Shown: piece after piece, positions 59,827 to 64,000 of the stretch | Layout of the letters: each line of letters starts with the position of its first letter | Position numbering within the stretch: the stretch's first letter is position 1 | Origin: Paractinoplanes brasiliensis | GTDB taxonomy: Bacteria; Actinomycetota; Actinomycetes; Mycobacteriales; Micromonosporaceae | DNA length: 64,000 bases | Direction of reading: 5' to 3' | Assembly: GCF_004362215.1 (NCBI RefSeq) | Contig: NZ_SNWR01000001.1 | Location: 7,107,479-7,171,478 of the forward strand | Made by a program: the position numbers and the translations under genes | The notes under the pieces: generated by a model | The model's input: only the letters and a program-made list of their open reading frames with translations | Told to the model about the DNA's origin: nothing | The model's database searches: none

Positions 59827-61227
59827 ATGAGCGATCTGCTCTGGCCGGGTGACGCGCGGGCGGACGACCTGTGCACCGACGCGAGCTTCCTCGCCGCCAT
59901 GCTGCGGGTCGAGTCGGCCTGGATCGACGCCGACCTGTCCGCCCTGGCCGGGCCGGACGATCTGCAGCACCTGAGCGAGGCCGCCGAAGAGGGCGGCAAC
60001 CCGGTCATCCCGCTGCTCTCCCTCCTTCGTACGCGGATCGACGAGCCCCGCCTGCACCTCGGCCTGACCAGCCAGGACGTGCTCGACACGGCCCTCGTGC
60101 TCTGCCTGCGCGAAGCCGCAGCCCGGGTCCACGCCGACCTCGGCGCCCAGATCGCCACCCTGGCCGCCCTGGCCGACCGGCACCGCCACACCGGCATGGC
60201 CGGCCGCACCCTCACCCAGCACGCCGTCCCCATCACGTTCGGGCTCAAAGCCGCGGGCTGGCTCCAGGGTGTGCTCGACGCCCGGGACGCCCTGGCCGCG
60301 GCCCAGCTCCCGATCCAGATCGGCGGCGCGGCCGGCAGCCTGGCCGCGGTGGTGGCCATCGAGGGCTCACCCGAACTGGCGGTGGCCCGGGTCGCCGCCA
60401 CCGCCGCCCGGCTCGGCCTGCCCCTGCGCCAGCCCTGGCACACCGGCCGGGCGCCGCTCACCCGGTTCGGCGACGCGCTCGTGACCTGCACCGACGCCTG
60501 GGGCCGGATCGCCAACGACGTGCTGCAACTGACCCGCCCCGAGATCGGCGAGGTGTCCCTGGCCCACGGCGGCGGCTCGTCCGCGATGCCCGGCAAGAGG
60601 AACCCGACCCTGGCCGTGCTCGTGCGGCGGGCCGCGCTGGCCGCACCCCCGCTGGCGGCAACCCTGCACACAGCCTCGGCCACCATGGTGGACGAACGAG
60701 CCGACGGCGCCTGGCACGTCGAGTGGGCGACGGCGCGCACCCTGACCCGGCGTACGGTGGTCGCGGGTTCTCAAACCGCCGAAATGCTGGACGGACTGCA
60801 CGTCGACGAGCAACGCATGGCCGCAACCCTGGCCGCCGCCCGCCCCGCCATCGACGCCGAACAGCACAAATACTCCCCACCCCCCACTCGTGATCCCGCC
60901 CCGGCGCCCGACCGCTACCACCCCGGCGCGGGCGTCGGCGGTTCCGACCGTGACGCGGACGCCGGCCGTTCCGACCGTGGGGCTGCCGCCGGCCGTTCCG
61001 CCCCCGGAGCGGACGCCGGCGGTTCCGACCGTGATGCGGACGCCGGCCGTTCCGACCGCGGGGCTGCCGCCGGCCGTTCCGCCCCCGGCGCGGACGCCGG
61101 CGGTTCCCACCGCGGGGCTGCCGCCGAGCCCTCCCACCGCGGCCCTTACCGTGATCCCTTCTATCGCGGGGCCACTGACGAGATCATCGACGCCGCGCTG
61201 GCGCGAGCGGGGGAGAAGCCATGCTGA
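59827..61227 (+). CDS. pcaB: 3-carboxy-cis,cis-muconate cycloisomerase with an inserted repeat block
   Basis: A 466-residue enzyme of the fumarase/aspartase superfamily that lactonises 3-carboxymuconate. The signature GGGSSAMPGKRNP and the earlier TSQDVLDTALV and LTQHAVPITFG blocks are conserved. Residues ~355-450 are interrupted by a low-complexity Asp/Arg/Gly/Ala repeat (27-residue unit GGSDRDADAGRSDRG..., two copies and a partial third), then the normal C-terminal helix (GATDEIIDAALARAG) resumes. The usual enzyme lacks this insert. ATG 59827 overlaps nothing; its 3' end overlaps pcaL by 7 bp. Confidence 0.9.
   Translation: MSDLLWPGDARADDLCTDASFLAAMLRVESAWIDADLSALAGPDDLQHLSEAAEEGGNPVIPLLSLLRTRIDEPRLHLGLTSQDVLDTALVLCLREAAARVHADLGAQIATLAALADRHRHTGMAGRTLTQHAVPITFGLKAAGWLQGVLDARDALAAAQLPIQIGGAAGSLAAVVAIEGSPELAVARVAATAARLGLPLRQPWHTGRAPLTRFGDALVTCTDAWGRIANDVLQLTRPEIGEVSLAHGGGSSAMPGKRNPTLAVLVRRAALAAPPLAATLHTASATMVDERADGAWHVEWATARTLTRRTVVAGSQTAEMLDGLHVDEQRMAATLAAARPAIDAEQHKYSPPPTRDPAPAPDRYHPGAGVGGSDRDADAGRSDRGAAAGRSAPGADAGGSDRDADAGRSDRGAAAGRSAPGADAGGSHRGAAAEPSHRGPYRDPFYRGATDEIIDAALARAGEKPC
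60937..61128 (+). repeat. 81-bp minisatellite inside pcaB
   Basis: Units at 60937-61017 and 61018-61098 are near-identical 81-bp copies (27 residues), followed by a truncated third copy from 61099. The array is in frame and sits just before the last helix of the enzyme. Confidence 0.87.
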
Positions 61228-62387
61228 CCGCGACCACTCTCGTCGACGCCCCCGGCCGCCCCCTGCTGCTGCTCGGGCCGTCGCTGGGAACTTCGGCCGC
61301 CGCACTGTGGCGGCGCTGTGCCGAACGTTTCCAGGGCGAGCACCACGTCGTCGCCTGGGACCTGCCCGGCCACGGCGACAGCCCACCCGCGCCCCGCCCC
61401 TTCGGGGTCGCCGACCTGGCGCGCGAGGTCTTGGCGCTCGCCGACCAGCTGCGCCCCGGCGCGCCGTTCCGCTACGCGGGTGTGTCGGTGGGCGGCACGG
61501 TCGGTCTGCAGTTGCTGCTCGACGCGCCCGGCCGGATCGAGTCGGCCGTGCTGATCTGCACCGCCGCGAAGATCGGCGAGCCGACGGGTTGGCGGCAGCG
61601 AGCCGAGACCGTACGCGCGGACGGCACCCACGCCGTGGCCGGCGCCTCGCAGCAGCGGTGGTTCGCGCCCGGTTTCGCCCAGCGTTCGCCCGGGGTGGCC
61701 GCGGCCCTGCTCGACGCGCTGCGGGCCACCGACCCGGAAAGCTACGCCCTGGTCTGCGAGGCGCTGGCCGAGTTCGACGTCCGCGCCAGGCTCGGCGAGA
61801 TCACCGCGCCCGTGCTCGCCATCGCCGGCGCCGACGACCTGCCGACCCCGCCCGACGGCCTGGCCCGGATCGCCTCCGCGGTGCGTGACGGCCGTCTGGT
61901 CGTGCTGGAAAATGTCGCCCATCTCGCCCCTGCCGAGAAACCGGCCGAAGTGGCGGCGCTGCTGGAGGAACAGTTCGCCGGCCCCGCCACCCTCGACCGT
62001 GCACGCGACGCCGGCCTGCGCGTCCGTCGCCAGGTGCTCGGTGACGAGCACGTCGACCGCGCGCTCGCCGGCACAACCGAGTTCACCCGCGACTTCCAGG
62101 ACCTGATCACCACGTACGCGTGGGGCGAGATCTGGACCCGCCCGGGCCTCGACCGCCGCAGCCGATCCATGATCACGCTGACGGCCCTGGTCGCGCTCGG
62201 CCACCACGAGGAGCTGGCGATGCACCTGCGGGCGGCCCGGACCAACGGCCTGACCGACGACGAGATCAAGGAAGTCCTGCTGCAGTCCGCCATCTACTGC
62301 GGTGTCCCGGCCGCCAACGCCGCCTTCCGCATCGCTCAGCAGGTCCTTTCGCCCCCTCCTCCGTTCCCCTCCGAGCCTCCCAGCTGA
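61221..62387 (+). CDS. pcaL: Fused 3-oxoadipate enol-lactonase / 4-carboxymuconolactone decarboxylase
   Basis: A 388-residue two-domain enzyme. Residues 1-~255 are an alpha/beta hydrolase (PcaD) with nucleophile Ser89 (GVSVGG), an acid near Asp205-206 and His234 (ENVAHLAP). Residues ~262-380 are a carboxymuconolactone decarboxylase (PcaC) with the ITLTALVALGHHEELAMH, read in part, and IYCGVPAAN blocks. The fusion performs two consecutive steps giving 3-oxoadipate, as known for actinobacterial PcaL. ATG overlaps the pcaB stop by 7 bp. No pcaIJ or pcaF follows within the window. Confidence 0.93.
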   Translation: MLTATTLVDAPGRPLLLLGPSLGTSAAALWRRCAERFQGEHHVVAWDLPGHGDSPPAPRPFGVADLAREVLALADQLRPGAPFRYAGVSVGGTVGLQLLLDAPGRIESAVLICTAAKIGEPTGWRQRAETVRADGTHAVAGASQQRWFAPGFAQRSPGVAAALLDALRATDPESYALVCEALAEFDVRARLGEITAPVLAIAGADDLPTPPDGLARIASAVRDGRLVVLENVAHLAPAEKPAEVAALLEEQFAGPATLDRARDAGLRVRRQVLGDEHVDRALAGTTEFTRDFQDLITTYAWGEIWTRPGLDRRSRSMITLTALVALGHHEELAMHLRAARTNGLTDDEIKEVLLQSAIYCGVPAANAAFRIAQQVLSPPPPFPSEPPS

Positions 62388-62395
62388 TCACAGCC

Positions 62396-62480
62396 GTCAG
62401 CGACCCGCCCGTCCGCTGTTCGGGCCCCGTGCTTCCCCGTGAGCGAGCCGCCCGTCCGTTGTTCGGGCCCCGTGCTTCCC
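62396..62480 (+). repeat. 42/43-bp direct duplication downstream of pcaL
   Basis: 62396-62438 and 62439-62480 are near-identical copies; a third copy begins at 62481 (GTCAGCGACCTGG) but decays at once. Confidence 0.75.
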
Positions 62481-62596
62481 GTCAGCGACCTGGCCTTCTG
62501 CTCCGCGGTCCCGCGACCTCGCTACCCCCGGGCTTACTTGGTGCTCGCGGCCACCCTCTCCGCCGACCTCGGCGTGCCTGTCTGATCCGGGTTTGC

Positions 62597-62622
62597 GCCG
62601 ACTGGTCACTTCCGCAGTCGGC
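62597..62622 (+). terminator. Probable terminator of the pca operon
   Basis: GCCGACTG (62597-62604) pairs with CAGTCGGC (62615-62622) around a 10-nt loop, with outer ATCCG/CGGAT complementarity extending the stem. Confidence 0.5.
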
Positions 62623-62765
62623 ACGGATGGCGTCCACCTCTCCGAAACGTTCCGGATCTCGGTCGATGAGCTGAGCACGCGCCTTTGCGTGACCTTGATA
62701 TCTTCGCCGTTCACTTGATCTTTGAGTTTGCGTCGTCCGACGTTTGTTGTGGCCGTGTGATTAGT

Positions 62766-62796
62766 TTCGCAGTGCGAATGATTGCGCGTAGTGCAA
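62766..62796. promoter_or_regulatory. Twin palindromes upstream of the PAP2-like gene
   Basis: TTCGCAGTGCGAA (62766-62778) is a perfect 6-1-6 palindrome; TTGCGCGTAGTGCAA (62782-62796) is a near-palindrome beginning 16 bp later. Both lie about 65-90 bp before the start codon, consistent with paired operator sites. Confidence 0.4.
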
Positions 62797-62856
62797 CGAC
62801 AGGGCGATCCTGGGAGATCGACTTCGGTCTTCCGGCGAGGTCGTCCGGAGGTGCAC

Positions 62857-63627
62857 GTGAACGGCACAGCGGTGCGACGTGCGCTGCGGGAGTTCGCTCT
62901 CGTAGCCGCGCTGTTCCTGGCCTACAAGATGGGCCGCCTGCTCGTCGACGGGCACGTCACCGAGGCGATGAACAACGCGTCGGCGATCTGGGACTTCGAA
63001 CGGACCCTGCACCTGCCCAGCGAGGCCGGCCTGCAGATCTCCCTGCTCAGCCACGAGTGGTGGGTGCGGGCCGCCAACTACTTCTACGCGTACGTGCATT
63101 TCCCGGCGACGGCAGCCGCATTGATCTGGATGTACGTCCGTAAGCCCGAAACGTACCTGTGGATGCGCCGGACCTTGGCCACCCTGACAGCGTTCGCGCT
63201 GGTCATCCACGCTCTGTACCCCCTCGCCCCGCCGCGCATGCTGAGCGGCGTAGGCATCGTCGACACCGGCCGCCTGCTCGGCCCCTCCGTCTACGGCGCT
63301 CCCTCCAGCGACTCCCTCTCCAACCAGTACGCGGCCATGCCCTCCCTGCACGTCGGCTGGGCCGTGGTGGTGGCCCTCGCGCTGATCGGCACCACCGCGG
63401 GCTGGAAGCGCTGGCTGTGGCTGGCCCACCCCGCGATCACGCTGGTCGTCGTGGTCGTCACCGGCAACCACTACTGGCTCGACGCGATCGCCGTGCTCGG
63501 CCTGCTCGGTGTCGTCCACGCCCTGGTGCCCCGCCCTTCCGTCCTCTCCGTCCCGGCCCAGCGCCACCCCGCCCCCGTCACCGTCAGTCACCCAACCGGC
63601 GACCTCGACGGCCAACCCCAGCCGTAA
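62857..63627 (+). CDS. PAP2-superfamily membrane phosphatase / IPC-synthase-like protein
   Basis: A 256-residue membrane protein with about six helices. The PAP2_3-type catalytic pattern is visible as APPRML, SLHVGWAV (conserved His) and GNHYWLDAIAV (conserved His and Asp), all predicted on the outer face. This branch includes inositol phosphorylceramide synthases and mycobacterial phosphatases, so it may transfer or remove a phosphorylated head group on lipids. The Pro-rich C-terminal tail is not conserved. GTG 62857 has GGAGG 6 nt upstream and is preferred to an in-frame TTG at 62782. Confidence 0.82.
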   Translation: MNGTAVRRALREFALVAALFLAYKMGRLLVDGHVTEAMNNASAIWDFERTLHLPSEAGLQISLLSHEWWVRAANYFYAYVHFPATAAALIWMYVRKPETYLWMRRTLATLTAFALVIHALYPLAPPRMLSGVGIVDTGRLLGPSVYGAPSSDSLSNQYAAMPSLHVGWAVVVALALIGTTAGWKRWLWLAHPAITLVVVVVTGNHYWLDAIAVLGLLGVVHALVPRPSVLSVPAQRHPAPVTVSHPTGDLDGQPQP

Positions 63628-64000
63628 CCCCGTCGGCTCAGCTGTAGCCAGCCGTGTCCGTGGCCGGGCGGGCCAGCCTCGGCCGTAAGCGACCTGTCGG
63701 CTCAGCTGTGGCCCATGTCCGTGGCCCCGCGGGCCGACCCCAGCCGTAGCCGTGTCCGTGGCCCCCGCGGGCCAACCCCAGCCCTAGCGACCCTTTCGGC
63801 TGAGCTGTGCCATGCCCATGCCCCGCGGCCTCGCGGCCGAACCCCAGCGGTCTCCGTGGCCTCGCGGCCGAACCCCAGCGGTCTCCGTGGCTCGCGGCCG
63901 AACCCCAGCGGTCTCCGTGGCCTCGCGGCCGAACCCCAGCGGTCTCCGTGGCCTCGCGGCCGAACCCCAGCGGTCTCCGTGGCCTCGCGGCCGAACCCCA
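63628..64000. other. Gene-free terminal region made of degenerate and exact repeats
   Basis: No gene is present. From 63628 to ~63826 are degenerate copies of a longer unit containing CGGCTCAGCTGTGG-like and CCGTGGCCCCGCGGGCC-like pieces; from 63827 on, a regular 31-bp array runs off the window. Confidence 0.6.
63827..64000 (+). repeat. 31-bp tandem minisatellite, open at the window edge
   Basis: Copies at 63827-63857, 63858-63888, 63889-63918 (30 bp, one base missing), 63919-63949, 63950-63980 and a partial at 63981-64000. The unit begins GGCCTCGCGGCCGAACCCCA. Copies are otherwise identical. There are no spacers, so it is not a CRISPR array. Confidence 0.95.

Larger units (their letters stand above)
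62388..62856. other. 469-bp gene-free region after the pca operon
   Basis: No credible gene. It holds a 42/43-bp duplication (62396-62480), a hairpin that can terminate the pca transcript (62597-62622), an AT-richer stretch from ~62690, two small palindromes (62766-62778 and 62782-62796), and the ribosome site GGAGG at ~62847. Confidence 0.55.

Noticed and set aside
63827..64000. CRISPR array
   Set aside because: The repeats abut with no spacers and there are no cas genes in the window.

Overview
This window is a stretch of very GC-rich actinobacterial chromosome. GTG starts are common, third codon positions are strongly GC-biased, start/stop overlaps of the ATGA or GTGA type are frequent, and many genes appear to be read from leaderless transcripts. 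The gene content (SNF2/SWIM pair, CBM2-bearing polysaccharide enzymes, SpoIIE-type phosphatase, GGDEF proteins, a mycolic-type MMPL exporter) and the many CGTACG palindromes fit a filamentous Micromonosporaceae (Actinoplanes-like). That placement is an inference; no rRNA or marker gene is present. I see no tRNA, rRNA, phage, transposase or CRISPR array.

Layout. 1-9.6 kb: end of a beta-propeller protein, a single-domain response regulator, an M20 peptidase, a 770-bp gene-free region with two consensus DnaA boxes and a G-rich repeat, a TetR-repeat-GNAT fusion, a ureohydrolase-GntR operon with a palindrome over its promoter, a soluble Ser/Thr kinase, and a tandem USP coupled to an amino-acid permease. 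9.6-16.4 kb: STAS protein, esterase, ATP-grasp protein, then DUF5990, SNF2 helicase and SWIM protein. 16.5-27.8 kb: a secreted Arg-Asp repeat protein, an SDR with a zinc ribbon but no catalytic Tyr, a divergent LysR/EamA pair, a second SDR, and a 1726-aa MMPL transporter with a ~1000-residue disordered repeat tail behind a single-pass exported protein.

28-40 kb: FKBP isomerase, YaaA, phosphoglucomutase, a membrane GGDEF-EAL protein, 6-phosphogluconate dehydrogenase, an orphan MazF-like toxin, an ANTAR-PAS-PP2C phosphatase next to a cytosolic LacI-type-sensor GGDEF cyclase, and a lectin-like membrane protein. 40-49.7 kb: acyltransferase 3, erythromycin-esterase homologue, ArsR-SRPBCC operon, methyltransferase with a small coupled ORF, a membrane-anchored helix-hairpin-helix protein, and a four-gene ABC importer operon (lipoprotein, two permeases, ATPase).

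50-64 kb: a xylan-degrading pair (GH10-CBM2 xylanase and CE1-like esterase-CBM2) behind two recognisable operator palindromes; a UPF0718 permease/TIGR03943/propeller operon probably linked to metal homeostasis; a Uma2 protein; and a complete upper protocatechuate branch (pobA and an IclR regulator divergent from pcaH-pcaG-pcaB-pcaL). A PAP2-type membrane protein and a 31-bp minisatellite running off the end close the window.

Two themes recur. Short tandem repeats have expanded in many places, both inside genes (48, 81, 135, 15 and 6 bp units) and between them (37, 42/43, 51 and 31 bp). A leaderless promoter arrangement, TANNNT followed 6-7 nt later by ATG or GTG, precedes at least eight genes.
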